Positions 44,442 to 57,551 are shown, counted from the stretch's first letter. The stretch: DNA of 64,000 nt from Acorus gramineus (GCA_030737835.1 JAUJYN010000051.1:549312-613311); one strand, 5' to 3'. Translations and numbers: made by a program. Notes: a model not told the origin generated them from the letters alone.

Positions 44442-47400
44442 AATATCAGAATCTACACAGGAGGTCAATAATATATCATACACAAGCAACCAGAATGACA
44501 CACAGACAACAAAGGCTGACATGATATATACACCAAATGCGGAAGCAAAAGACTGAATCTGTAAATAAACATACTACAGACTCGATACTCAATCATCTGT
44601 TCTGTGAGAGCCAATATACACAATACAACTGAATATATACAAACGTGTGCCAAGCACGGAAATAAAATACATACAGTCAAGAAGGGATGCTGATAGCCTC
44701 TGGCACTCGCGGAACGTAGCGCTGCTCCGCTACTGAAGGAATCCCTCGGACGGCTCCAACTGCTCCTCCGGCTCCGGCTCAGTGACAACCGGGGCAAACA
44801 TATGCGAGGGGTGAGCCACACGCTCAGTGAACAGCACAACCCATGCATCACAGACAATATTGACCACAATTCAATCTTTATAACCCACAATCTCTTATTA
44901 ACAACCACAAAATGGTAACAAAAGTCAAACCAGTGGGTCGCTCAATCGCCAACCCACTACACCCTCACCCTCACCCTTCAATGGGTGACATAGGATTTTG
45001 GGACTGATAATCATCCAATCACAACTCCAGTGGGTCGCTAATCGCCAACCCACTACACCCTCACCCTCACCCTACCACGGGTGACATAGGATTTTGGGAC
45101 TGACTAGGCTGTTGGTCACCCTTGGTCCACCGGTAGTCTCTCCTCCACTCCGTAGGCCGCTCGGTCTACTCCCACATTCAGCAGAGTCCGAAACCAAATC
45201 AGGAAGTGCCTACTGATGGGAGCCCTCACCCACAACTTCAGCATAGTCCGAAACCAAAATCACGAGGCGCCTACTGATGGGAACCCTTGGAAGGGACGGC
45301 CTTTCTAACGCTAGGGCAGCCTCTACCGGATCCAACGAAGGGGACAGAACAGCCTATCCATACGCACATGATCCACTCGGATCCACCGACTACACACCTC
45401 AACGACTCAAATGTCATGAACTCCTCAGAGTTCCTCCAGCGCGCATAACCAAGATGCGGGGAAACAGGTACAGTAATTAGCAAGGGTGGAATATCATTGG
45501 GGGAAAGAAGCTCGGGAGGGCAGCGTGAGTTCCCGATATAGGACACCTCGACAACCAAACAAGGAACACGGAGTACCCTAGCCCGGGTCTCACCGTTGTC
45601 CTCGCAAGGCCCCTCCCCTATAATATTCACTAAATATGCTAATAATCATACAATGGATAAACATTAATTATCAACTAGAGATATAATATTATTGGGACAA
45701 GAACCTTGGGAGGGCAGCATGAGGTCCCGATACAGGACATCCCGACAACCAAACAAGGAACACGGAGTACCCTAACCCGGGTCTCAATGTTGACCTCGCA
45801 AGGCCCCTCCCTATAATATTATGTAAGGCATGCAATTAAGCATATACTAGCATTTAATTTAATAAATAAAATAGTAGGACACATGCATAGGCCAAGGCTT
45901 CCTAGCATGAGAACAGGGGGACATGATGCATGGCTCTTACACATATCCTAAGGGTGCAAGTCCCTAACATGCAAAGTCTAGGGTGGCATGCATTCTACAT
46001 ATCAATCATGCTCACATGGATTACACATTACCACAGGTTAATATAAATCCATGGAGCCCCAGGAGAGGTCGGTATACGCCCAAATGCGTATAACGCCTCT
46101 CTACTGGGTTGGATTGTCCCACTCACCGGAATCCGGGTCGTCGCGCGACCGTCCGTCAAGATCTGCAAGACAGGCATTTATACGGTGAGTAAAATACATA
46201 AATACATCAAAATACTCAAAATACACCGAAAGAACCCAACACTCGGGCAAACGTACATACGGCCCGTACGCACGTTAGCCCGAGCACCCCGACTCACTCC
46301 CGAAACCCACGGCAACCACCCGCACGGCCACCCGCCCCCGGACGCGCCGCCGCGCCTCAGCCCGCGCACCCAGGCGCACCGCCGGCCCCTGCCCGCACGC
46401 CTGGACCCGCAGCCGAGCCACCCGGTGCGCCGCGCTCCCACTGCGCCCCGCCGCAGCAGCCCGCCCGCACCTCGCACGCCCCGCGCTGACTAGCGAGCAC
46501 ACCGCACGCCCCGCGCGTCCAGCGCCTCGCCCTGCGCGCACCCCGCGCGCACCACCAGCCTCGCCTCGCGCGCACTTCGCGTGCACCACCAGTTCGCACA
46601 CACTGCTCTCCTCACTACGCGCACACCTGCGCCTCTGCCCAGCGCCCCGCGCGCATCCTCCTCTGCGGTGCCCAGCGCCCAGCGCTCAGCACCCGCGACC
46701 AGCTCCCAGCGCTTAGCGCCCAGCACCCGGGACCCTCACCCAGTGCCCACACGCACGCCCGCGCAACACGTGCCCAGCGAGCCTGGCAGCACGCGCCCAA
46801 CGCGCCTGCCAGCCTGCCCGCGCTGCCTGCCTGCGCGCATCGCCGAGTGGCCCGAGCACCGCTCGCCTGCACGCCCGGCACTGCTCGCCTGATGCCCGAG
46901 CACCTCCTGCCCTGCTCGCCTGCGCGCCCAGCCTGCCAGCCCGACCTGCCAGCGCGCACAGCCCAGCCATCCCACCCGAGCTAGCCCTGCAGTCTACCCT
47001 GCGCGCCCCGCACGCCCAGCACCCAGCACACCCAGCGCCAACCCGAGCGCACGCCCGCGCGCACGTCCGCGCGTACGCGCGCGCGCGCCCTGCCGCTGCA
47101 CGCCTGCTGCGCCTGCCTGTGCTGCCTGCTGCCCGGGACTGCAACCCTCATGCCCGAGCACCTCCACCACCCATCCATCGGCCCCCGACGGCCTCCGACC
47201 GCCCCCAACCACCTCCGACAGCCATCCACAGCCGCCGACCACCACCCAACTTCAAAATCCCCCTTCCTAACATACATCTAAGCCAAAAATAAGAGGAAAA
47301 AGAGCTTACCAAGGGGGAGGAAGAGATGTCCGGTTGCTCTCCGCGCACCGAAACGCTCCCCCAACGGCCTCCAACGCCAAGATCTCCCTTGGCCCTCGAA

Positions 47401-47904
47401 ATGGCCCAAAACAGAGGAGAAAAGAGGGGGGATGGAAAGGCTAGGTTGGCCGGAATCCGGATTTGAAAGCACCGGGGTGTAGATCGGGACCCGATCTACA
47501 CTTTCTATGCTTTAAGTTTTTGGGTTTGAGGACTCTAGGGGGCTCAAATCAAAGAAAAGGAGAGAGGGGAGAGAGGGATTTCATTTGGTAGGGATGATGA
47601 ATAGTGGCAATCTAATTTTAGATTTCACTTATATAGCAAGTCACTTAAAAACCCGGATACGCCCCGGAACTGTGAAATTTCAGAAACGTTGCCGGAATTC
47701 GATGAAATTTTCATGAGTGGCTTAAAATGGCACCAGGACACCAAATATACAGTTAGATTTCCAATCGGAGTCCTCTAACTCCGGACGATAGCTAACAGTC
47801 CAAAAATTAGCGGTTCCGATCGAAAACCGACAAAAAAATGAAAAACTGCCAGAACGCTCCAACGGTTACCAGAAGGCTAAAAAAAAAGTGTCACATATAT
47901 AACA
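44346..47904 (-). mobile_element. Solo gypsy LTR inserted in the copia2 integrase
   Basis: Plus-strand ends TGTCACGCCCC and ATATAACA with exact 5-bp duplications acaca (44341-44345 and 47905-47909). No interior remains. It contains the 39-nt hairpin (46063-46101), CTTGCAG (46169-46163), the GC-rich minisatellite and GTAAGC (47309-47304) in element order. It differs from the full-length element's LTRs and is closer to the plus-strand solo LTR (for example the terminal GGCCGTCCCCGGGACGCGG form). The first 48 bases are duplicated. Confidence 0.92.
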
Positions 47905-49352
47905 ACACATGTCCCAAAATCAAAGAAATCAAGTGAAGATAGTATACCCTCTTTGACTAATCTCCGGATTCTCTCTTCTGAGACATGGCCTAATCTTTTA
48001 TGCCAAAGCATGGATGATGTTTCATCTATTCTTCCACGCTTAGTGCCAACATTTCTATGCAAGGTTAAAAGGGATTGCTGATAGGAATTATCAAGATGTA
48101 ATCTGTATAAACCATCCACAAGAATTCCAGAACCAACTAATCGGGAATTATGGGAAATAGACAAACCACAATTATTGAAATTAAATGAGAAACCAACACG
48201 ATCCAGTCTAGCAACAGAAATCAAATTGCGGGAATAACTGGGAATAAAGAAAGTGTTCTCAAGGTCTAAAACAAAACCACTGTCTAAGATCAATCTAAAA
48301 GTTCCTACAGCCTCCACGCATGAACGCATCCCATTTCCAGATATGATGCATCGTTCACTCTCAGTTGGAGTCTTTTGGGACAGAAAGCCCTGCATAGAAT
48401 TGGCAACATGGATTGTGGCACCAGAATCAATCCACCGCGAGTAATTTGGAACAGAAACCATATTCAATTGTTCACACACAAAAGCCAAATTATTACCTTT
48501 CTTGGCAAGCCATTTCTGATATTTCTGGCAGTCCTTCATGTGTCCTTTCTTCTTGCAAAAGAAGCACTTTATCACTGGTTTTCCGGTTTGATTCGGAATG
48601 GAACCAGAGCTTAAGCTTCCAACTTGGTTCTGAATAGTTGAAGATTTATTTGACTTCTTCTTGAAAGAGACACATTTTCCTTTTCCAGTATACTTGTTCT
48701 CCACATGAGAAGTTAAATTAACATTCTCCATATTCTCTTGCTTTAGCCTCTCTTCCTCTTGCACACACATGGTCAGAAGTTCATTGATTGACCAATCTTC
48801 CTTATGTGTGTTGTAGGAAATTTTGAATGGACCATATTGAGGCGGTAAAGAGTTGAGAACAAAGTGCACCAAGAAGGAATCAGAAATGGTTACTTCAAGT
48901 GTGTTTAATTGAGCAGCTAGATCTCGCATTTGCATTATGTGTTCACGAATGGCTCCGGATCCTTTATACTTCATGGAGGACAATTTGTTCATTAGGGTGC
49001 TGGCCAAGGCTTTATTGGAGCTAACAAATTGTTTCTCCACATTTTCCAGATAAGATTGGGCTGTGTCACACTCAGGGATAGATCCCCGAATGTTCTTTCC
49101 CACATATGCTTTCATCAGCAAAAGAGCTTGCCGATTTGAGTGTTCCCATTTCTCATACTTGGCCTTTTCTTCTTGCGTGCTCTCTGCAGTGAGGGGAGCA
49201 GGTTTGTCCTCCCTCAACGCAAGATCCATATCCATCCACCCTAATGTTAAATTGATTTGTTCCTTCCATTCAGTAAAGTTTGATCCATTGAGGATATGAA
49301 TATTGCTGTTATTACTTGAAACAAAAGTAGGAGAAATTGCTGAAAATGACAA
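47905..49352 (-). pseudogene. copia2 gag, protease and start of integrase
   Basis: An open minus-strand frame of about 480 codons. The gag domain includes LNGSNFTEWKEQINLTLGWM (21-40) and LREHIMQMRDLAAQL-like sequence (about 135-149). A zinc knuckle CFFCKKKGHMKDC lies at 263-275, one residue short of the usual C-x2-C-x4-H-x4-C. The protease motif WIDSGATIHV is at 307-316. The pre-integrase His pair is in LWHKRLGHV (449-457). The frame begins at a TTG; no in-frame ATG lies upstream before a stop, so the start is lost or displaced. The frame runs into the solo LTR just after the first Cys of the integrase HHCC zinc finger. Gag packages element RNA; protease cuts the polyprotein. Confidence 0.88.
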
Positions 49353-51017
49353 TATTGACTCACATCAGATATTAAATCAACCTAATGTCTTAAAATATAG
49401 GGCTACATATTATAACATTCATTCAATGCATATATTCCAAATTATGCAATAAATTCCAAATATGTCTATGATAACCTTAAATATACTTATTTGGTTGAGT
49501 GTTAAGTAGCGACATTATAAACCCCTCCTTTGGGATTGAGTTTACAACCGCAATTAAACCTACACTCATTTAGGTAGAAAAGATTCTACATGTAGAACTA
49601 GTGGTATATCCTACGTCTCAGTAACGAAGAGTCTTGACACCTTTGGGCAAGCCATAGACTCCTGGGTACATAGAATGTAGGTTTGCTACTATTCTATTCC
49701 ATTTTATACCTAAATCACAATGGCCCTTCTTTGGGATTGACCTATGTGTTGGTTTATAAAATGCAATAAGATCGTCATTACTAACTTTATATGATTAATT
49801 CAATAATTTTAACATTTAAGGCCGCTTTGGCGTGCTCATAAATATTAAAGTATGAATTAAATCATCATAATGTAATGACAACTTTTACTTTAAGCATGTT
49901 AATAAAAAAAATGTCATACCATATAACATGCATGTCAAAATACCAAAATAATTAAACCATACAAATGATTAACATGATATTTGTAGAGTTTAAAATTCAT
50001 CCCAAAATCTGAACATCAATTTTATATTAAAAAACTAATTTTTTAATTCCCTTAACAAAATGTGAATAATAGTTTTCACAGAAATCAAGGACTAAAATTT
50101 AATTTTTGTGAATATCAGGGTTCCGTTTGCAAAAGTGCCATTATCCAGAATTCTATTTTATTTTCAGAATTTCAGGGTTCTTTTTGCAAAAGTTCTTTTT
50201 GCGAATTTCAGGGTTTCTTTTGCAAAACTGTCATTATCATGAGATTTGTAATTCTTGAGATCATCTTTATTGGTTTATGAAATGACAAACTTTTAAAATT
50301 TAAATTCATAACCATATCTTAATAGATCTCATAGATACTAGATTAGATTAGAGATAACTTTATAATATAAATAAGAAATGGATAATGATTACATAAATCA
50401 AATGGAGATAACATTTATTCCATTCAAAAGATGTAAATCTTAAATCCTTTTGCATACCCATTCATAATAAACTTAATTTATTTATTTATTTAATTGGCAT
50501 TGATCTAACCCTTCATTAAAACAATAACATAAATGTCATACAAGGTTTAAGAATCCCAATTGACATGCCGATTAAAATAAATAAAATCAAATAATTAAAT
50601 CCAAATAGAAGAGATGATCATAACCAATCGGCCTCTACTGTAAATCATACACAGAATATATGAACAAGATTCATTTCATTATCTTATATGCATACACGTA
50701 TATCAAAGCACAATTAATGAAGCCTTGGATGCTAATGTCAAGCATTCTCCATTAAAAACTATATATGGTAAGCATTTGATGTATTCAGTGTACATGCATC
50801 AATGAATAAGAATATTTCAATGATTAAATACACATGCCGATTAACCATATGCCGATTTAAATATACATATGCATGAGATAGGCATATATGTGTTAGTATA
50901 TAAGACATGCATGTTGTATCGTTCATAATTCAAAGCAAACGAATTATTTAATATATATATGATGAATAAAACTAGATATCACAATTAAAAAATATTATTA
51001 AATAATTCTATAACCAT
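49353..51017 (-). other. copia2 untranslated leader
   Basis: 1.66 kb between primer-binding site and gag without a convincing frame. Near 50100-50240 the word TTTCAGGGTT followed by TTTTGCAAAA recurs three or four times, a degenerate tandem repeat of about 50 bases. Two TCCTTTGGGATTG-type words occur near 49528 and 49728. Confidence 0.65.
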
Positions 51018-51029
51018 GCTCTGATACCA
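51018..51029 (-). other. copia2 primer-binding site
   Basis: Minus strand TGGTATCAGAGC, two bases from the 5' LTR, complementary to plant initiator methionine tRNA. Unlike copia1, this is the canonical form. Confidence 0.92.
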
Positions 51030-51031
51030 AT

Positions 51032-51468
51032 TGTTAGACTAAATTCACAGGATCAGAGACTTACCAATCGACATATTTAATCTAAATGATTGGAGGTCGA
51101 TCACGATCTATCTCTAATTATTCTTCTTCTGTCTTTTACTACGGAGCCTGAAAAAAATAAAAGGGTTAAAGAAAAAATTTGACTTCCTCTCTTTAGCTTT
51201 TCTGAACTTGGGATATCTGATGGGATCTAATCCCTTTTATATGCTAAGAGGGGGGCCAAATCGTAGTTACTAAAACAGAAATTAGAATCACAATCACATC
51301 CAGTACTTCTCAACCGTGTGATGTGTGGGTCACATTAAGTGAGAGATTAGGATGAATAGAAAATGTGTCCCGTAACAAATAGTCAAAGTAACTTTAATCA
51401 CAATAACTACTTTTCAAAATAGTGGGATACAGTCCTTATCTTTAATTAACTCATCCATATCTCCAACG
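51032..51468 (-). repeat. copia2 5' LTR (contains the empty site of copia1)
   Basis: 437 bases, TGTTAGACTAA to CTCCAACG. Minus-strand TATAAAAG at 51241-51234 fits the promoter. At about 51385 it reads GTCAAAGTAACTTTAATCAC without interruption, which is the pre-insertion form of the place where copia1 sits in the 3' LTR. The outer terminal base is mutated from A to G. Confidence 0.92.
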
Positions 51469-51473
51469 TATAA

Positions 51474-52200
51474 GAGTAAGGGTGTAATAGGTTATCAATA
51501 TACATATATATAATTTCTCTGATGCTTTCTGGACAGCCCTTATTGGGGCCGTCGACCCACTTTTGGACAGCCCTCACTGGGGCAGTTGATTTCCATTTGG
51601 ACGGCCAGTCCTTGGGTCGTCGGATTCTGAGTAAAAACCAATTACATCTGGTTTGGTATTAATTATACCTGTTGTGATTATAGGCCCTGTTGTTTCAAGA
51701 ACTGTTAGATTGCTGTAGAATTAATTGGATTAGTTTGCGTATCGTCTAATCGGAGGTAAGTGGATGCCTTTATTTATTTTGAAACCATAATATATGTGTA
51801 TTCGTTGGCATTGTGAGTATTTTCAGATATTGAAATCTATTTTATATGAGACATATGAGCATATCATTATCACATAGATTGATATTTTATTACATACCAT
51901 ATGTATTGGAATCATGAGATTCATGAAACTGTCGCATGCATATATACTTGAAAGAATAAGTGATTTTGATCATACACGCATCATATCGCCTAGGTGGCGC
52001 AACCTAGGTGGCTTAGTCTAGGTGGCAACGATCCAAATGGACCCAAGTTTAGGTGACTGTGTCTAGGTGACATGATTTCTAAAGTGAAATCCTTGCGGCT
52101 AGGTGTCGTCGAATCTTTGCAGCTAGTGTCATTGAATCTTTGCAGCTAGGTGCCGTGGAAAGCGGGCATACTTGTCCGTTGCATTCATGTATGTCTCAGC
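51474..52200. other. Unassigned sequence with degenerate short repeats
   Basis: GGACAGCCC and GGACGGCC words recur at 51530-51610. CTAGGTGGC words lie at 51990-52030, and TCTTTGCAGCTAGGTG-type words at 52080-52160. A weaker relative of the first block is at 59520-59620. It resembles decayed LTR sequence, but I cannot assign a family. No gene. Confidence 0.4.
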
Positions 52201-55190
52201 CCCTGTTTGGTTGCACATAATTTCTGAGCTTATTGAGATTAAAGCTGATAATCAGCATTAATTATGTTTGGTTGGATGACAAAGAAGTACTAATTAAAAA
52301 CCTCAATCAGTAAAAAAGGACCCCTTTTTTTCAGTTGGGTTTACCTCACTTAAAATATCGTGAAACGCATTATGTTATTCGTTCTCTCGGTGAAAAGATG
52401 ATATTGCCCCTTCAAACATCAGTTTTTTACATCGGGTATTTAAACCCACGCCCACTCAAACTGCCCTCTCTCTCCTTTTTCATTGAGAGATTCCAACCTC
52501 TTCAAGCCCAAAAGGAAAGATGAGAAAACCCTAAAACACACCGAGCTCCTTCGATCTATGGTTTCTTCTTCGGCGAATACCAAAATCACACACCGGTAAA
52601 CCTCTTCTGACAGATCTCCTTAAATGTTGTGTTGATGTTTGTCGACTAAACCTTCTTCTCCGATCTGCTACCTCCAAACCCGACACAAAAGATACGGGGG
52701 CCGATCTCCCTCTCATTGTCTCCGACAAACCCTCCGACACTCCGATCTTCTTCATAGCCTCCTAGGATCTCCTCCACAACCAACGATCTAGGTAAAACCG
52801 AGTATTTCCCCTCTGTTCATGCCTATGTTCTTCAGATTTGTTGATCTAATGTGTATGATAGTTGAATATGCATTATATTCGTGTATGGCATCTTTATGTG
52901 TTGATATATTGTCATAGGATGTCTAATTTATGAGGCTCTAATTTGTTGGACACAATTTATTACTGTTTAGGGTTTAATGGAGATGAATCTATAAAGTTTG
53001 ATTAGTAAAAATGAGATTGCTTGCATGCTGTGGGTAGATGAGATTCATGTAGAAGATTGATTGCTTTTTTTGGTGGAAAACCTGATTGATAAAAATGGGA
53101 TTGTCTGTACATTATCATTTTATTCATAGGTGATGCATAAAGATTTGTGGTAGTTTCTCAATGTTGGATCATCCCATGGGGGTGAGTTAACTGTCTATGT
53201 TCTTAAAAACTTGATTGGTTGTTGATTTTTGAAGAAGTTGAGTGGGGTTAGGAATTTAAAACCTGAGTTTCCAACTGAGGCTCAATCTATACATATGTCC
53301 TTAAATGATGAGTGTAGGGGAGTTTGTAAAGCATGTAAAATTTGGTTATGTCCCTAAATGATGCAATTGAGATAAAAAAAAAAAAAAAAACTATGCAACA
53401 ACCAACCAGGGATAATTCAACAATAGTGGATGTCCATGCACTAGTACCAGCAGATTTTAAAGGGAAATTGTGTTGTTTTGTAGTTCTTAGTTATTTTTGC
53501 AATATGATGATTAGAAGTTATAAAAATATCCATAAGTATTGTGCCTTTCCTACACTTTAGATGTTTGTGTTTCAAAGCATCCTTTCATTGATCCAAAGAG
53601 CATTATTCAATTGACTTATGGCACATTAAAGTTTCATACAAAATTATACACATGCATCCAAAGAGCATTATTTAAAACATATATTAATGTTATCAGTGGT
53701 GTCAGTGTTTGTTAATTGAATTTACTTTCAATATTATGACATATTAGGGGATGAGCATGCTTAAGTTTAGACAAAAGTAAGGTCTCCCAATGGCTTTCAG
53801 TGTCGGAGAAGCTTTGATTGAACTGAACAGTGTGTGATGTTTGAGTCTGAGTGTGATAATGGGTCAGGCAGAATAGGCTGTATTAAGTTCCTAGTGCTAT
53901 CAGTTCTCCACTTTAGAAATACAAATAAAAAACCCATATCTACTGTAAAACGGCCCATGGTTATTTAATATAATACACATGTATTTTTAATCTGGAATTT
54001 GATTAATATATATCATGCCTGTATTAAAAGAATGAACAAGAAACTTTGTATTATGTCCTACTGTTCTATAAATGGATTAATGTATCATCTTAGAATTTGT
54101 ACAGTCTGCAAATGTGTGTGTTCGATCTCTATAAATCAGGCCTCTGCTATTAAAGCTGCTTCTCAAAATTGCATAGCATTTCCCATCCTTCATTATTAAA
54201 TATTGAAACTCAAAGTCCAGTGTTCTAATAAGTGCACTTGTCTTGACTGATACATATATCTGAATTTTTTTTTGTGTTTCCATATTAATTTGTATATTTC
54301 GGTTGGATGCAGGATCACTCTCATTCTTTCATGTGGGCGGATACATTGCCCAGGACGGGAGAGTTTCAAGATAACCAACTGCAAATCTTTAGGAAGGTGG
54401 AGAAGAACAATGCAAGACCATGGCCAACACATATATGTAACATGTAAACATCACTATAGAGCAGTCACTTTTGTAATATATTAAGAATACCTCATCTGTG
54501 GGAGCGTTGAAATCCGAAGAGTAGTGCTTATAATTAATAAATATGTCGGACCAATTAATTTAATTGTCTTTTACTTGTCTATGTGAACTTTTTATGTTAA
54601 AATGAAACATGCTTATGGGTGAATATTTGTAGAATTTATGCTACTGCCAAACTCCTATAAAAGGGGCCAATGTTGGGTTTTTACTATCCTTTCTTTTGAA
54701 CTATGGCATTTGGATGTATTTGCAGTTCAATTGAGGAGTCTTTGTAATCCTATGCGATGTGTAAAAATATATAATTATCAGAGTTTTCAACGAATTAAAC
54801 AAAAACCAATATATTGTTTTTCAATGTGTGGGTATCCAGGCTGTTAATCTTTTTTGTTTTTTAAAGGGTAGGAATGGTTGATGTATTTTTAACATGTATT
54901 AAAAGAATAATCTTTAATATCTCAAAAAAAAAAAAAGCATTTTTTCTCCATTTCAACCAAACATCAAAATAACATTCAGCACTTATAAAATAGTCCAAAA
55001 TACCCTTCCAATAAGCACATATGTTAAGTGGTCAACCAAACACACTTATCTAAATAACTGCTTAATATTTTCCACTGAACCAAACACTTTTTTTTCAAAA
55101 CTCTTAAAGATTATCATCATAACCTCTTTCTGCACTTATTAATCAGCACTTAAAATCCGCTTTTAGCCGCTGCCAAACACCACCTTATAT
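52201..55190 (+). mobile_element. Possible TIR element with exon-like ends
   Basis: The left end has CCCTGTTTGGTTGCACATAA. The right end, inverted, has GGTGTTTGGCAGCGGCTAAA and AGTGCTGATTAATAAGTG, a form common in plant MITE-like repeats. Inside, a CT-rich, less AT-rich block (52430-52791) ends at a donor GATCTAG|GTAAAAC. A block at 54313-54500 begins after a GGATGCAG acceptor. The intron-like region between is AT-rich. Frames in the exon-like blocks are short and unrecognised, so a non-coding spliced transcript or captured 5' leader is possible. The ends pair poorly and no target duplication is seen. They may belong to two different repeats. Confidence 0.35.
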
Positions 55191-55868
55191 TTTTTAGAAG
55201 TCTTTATGAAATCATGTATTTCTCAAAAGATAAGTTTTATACCTAGCATGTTTTGAATAATATCTTTACCATAAGATTTCAGTATTATACAACTATTTTG
55301 CGTGACACTCTTATAAAGTCATTATTTCAAAGTATATTATATTATTGGGACACCAAGGTCCATTCATTGAGCGTGTGGTAGCTCATCCCTCATTTTTTTT
55401 CCTTTCAGATTTAAAGACCTAGATTGGTGGATCTCATGCAACTGTGGACAAGATCATATCTTGATGAATTTTATTTGGCATGTAATTGGCCCATCCTCAT
55501 AGTAACTATGTTTATGTCAAGTTGTATATCTTTTGATGTATAAGTTATATCTACATTAATTGTGGGGTATTGTTGAATATTAGATGTTCTATTATCCTTA
55601 AAGAATGTGATTTATTTTAATATTATTTTATTATATCTTTGGATAAAGAAAAAAATAGAACTTTGAGATTTGAGGATTTAAGGTAGCTCATTAGATTCTA
55701 CGCTTCAAAATAGAGTAGTGGATTTGGGGCATTACAGTATAGGTAAAATAGTACTACATGATTAAAATCATAAAAATATAAGTGAATCAACCCTAGATCT
55801 AAAGAAACAATGAAAAACTCCATGAAAATCCTAACTTTTAAATCTTAGATTTGAGAGTATATAAAATG
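55191..55868. other. AT-rich non-coding stretch
   Basis: No gene or repeat recognised. The last five bases (aaatg, 55864-55868) are the target duplication of the following LTR. Confidence 0.5.
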
Positions 55869-56132
55869 TGTTATATATGTGTCACTTTTAGCCTGCTGGT
55901 AACCGTTGGAGCGTTCTGGCAGTTTTTCATTTTTTTTCGGTTTTCGATCGGAACCGCTAATTTTTGGACTGTTAGTTATCGTCCTGAGTTAGAGGACTCC
56001 GATTGGAAATCTAACTGCATATTTGGTGTCCTGGTGCCATTTTAGGCCTCTCACGAAAATTTTATCGAATTCCGGCAACGTTTCCGGAATTTCACAGTTC
56101 CGGGGCGTATCCGGGTATTTTAAGTGACTTGC

Positions 56133-56141
56133 TATATAAAT
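56133..56141 (+). promoter_or_regulatory. TATA box of the gypsy LTR
   Basis: TATATAAAT, about 265 bases into the LTR and about 30 bases before CACTATTCATCATCCC, which is conserved in all copies. Minus-strand copies have TATAAATA at the same place. Confidence 0.7.
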
Positions 56142-57551
56142 GAAATCTAAAATTAGATTGGCACTATTCATCATCCCTACCAAATGAAATCTCTCTCTCC
56201 CCTCTCTCATTTTCTTTGATTTGAGCCCCTTAGAGCCCTCAAACCCAAAAACCCATAACATAGAAAGTGTAGATCGGGTCCCGATCTACACCCCGGTGCT
56301 TTCAAATTCGAATTCCAAGGAGTTTGGCCCCTCCATCCCCCTTCTTTTCTCCTCTGTTTTGGGCCAATTCGAGGGCCAAGGAAGATCCCGGCGTTGGAGG
56401 CCTTTGGGGAAAGGTTTCGGTGCGCGGAGAGCAACCGAACATCTCTTCCTCCCCTTGGTAAGCCCTTTTTCCTCTCTTTTCATGCTTAGATGTATGTTAG
56501 GAGGGTGGATTTGAGGTTGGGTGGTGGTCGGCGGCTGTGGGTGGCCGTCGGAGGGCTGTGGGTGGTGGTTGGAGGCCTTGGGGTGGCCGGTGGTAGAGGG
56601 TGGTTGCTCGGGCAGGGAGATAGGCAGTCCCGGGCAGGGAGGCTAGCTGCCCCGAGTAGGCTGGGAGCAGGCGCACCAGTTTGACGGGCGCGCGAGCGCG
56701 TGCGCGCGGGCGTGAGCTCGGGGGGTGCAGAGGGAGGCATGCGGGTAGGCTGGCTGCGGGCTGTGCGAGCAGGGCAGGCCGGCTGGGTAGGCCATGCTCG
56801 GGCAGCTGGTAGGGGGTGCTCGGGCAGGGCAGTACCAAGGCGTGCAGGCGAGCGGTGCTCGGGCCACTCGGCGATGCGTGCAGGCAGGCAGCGCGAGCAG
56901 GCTGGCAGGCGCACTGGGCGCGTGCTGCCAGGCGCGTGATGCGCGGGCGTGCGCGTGGGCGCTGGGTGAGGGTCCCGGGTGCTGGGCGCTGAGCACTAGG
57001 AGCTAGTCGCGGATGCTGGGGCGCTGGGCACTGCAGAGGAGTATGCGCGCGGGTAGCTGGGCTGAGGCGCAGGCGTGCGTGCGGGTAGAGGCTGGTGGTG
57101 CGCGCGGAGTGCGCGCGGGACGGAGCTGGTGGTGCGCGCGGGGCGTGCGGTGTGCTCGCGTGGTGCGCGTGGGGCGTGCGGGGTGTGCGCGGGCTGCTGC
57201 GGCGGGGCGCAGTGGGCGCACGATGCACCGGGTGGCTCGGCTGCGGGTCCAGGCGTGCGGGCAGGGTCCTGGCGGTGCGCCCAGGTGAGCGGGCTGAAGC
57301 GCGGCGGCGCGTCCGGGGGCGGGTGGCCGTGCGGGTGGTTGCCGTGGGTTCGGGAGTGAGTCGGGGTGCTCGGGCTAACGTGCGTACGGGCCGTATGTAC
57401 GTTTGCCCGAGTGTTGGGTTCTTTCGGTGTATTTTGAGTATTTTGATGTATTTATGTATTTTACTCACCGTATAAATGCCTATCTTGCAGATCTTGACGG
57501 ACAGTCGCGCGACGACCCGGATTCCGGTGAGTGGGACAATCCAACCCAGTA

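Larger units (their letters stand above)
26329..51468 (-). mobile_element. copia2: old Ty1/copia element, host of three nested insertions
   Basis: The outer ends are TGTTAGACTAA (26329) and a mutated CTCCAACG (51468; the last base should be A). Exact target duplications tataa lie at 26324-26328 and 51469-51473. Minus-strand order is 5' LTR (51468-51032), primer-binding site, leader, gag-protease-integrase start, integrase to RNase H, polypurine tract, 3' LTR. Three younger elements interrupt it: 26752-31985, 32536-41725 and 44346-47904, each with its own exact 5-bp duplication. The frame is broken by several stops. The two LTRs differ visibly, including an extra 60-odd bases in the 3' LTR. 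Lineage is Ty1/copia by the order gag-PR-IN-RT-RH. Confidence 0.93.
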
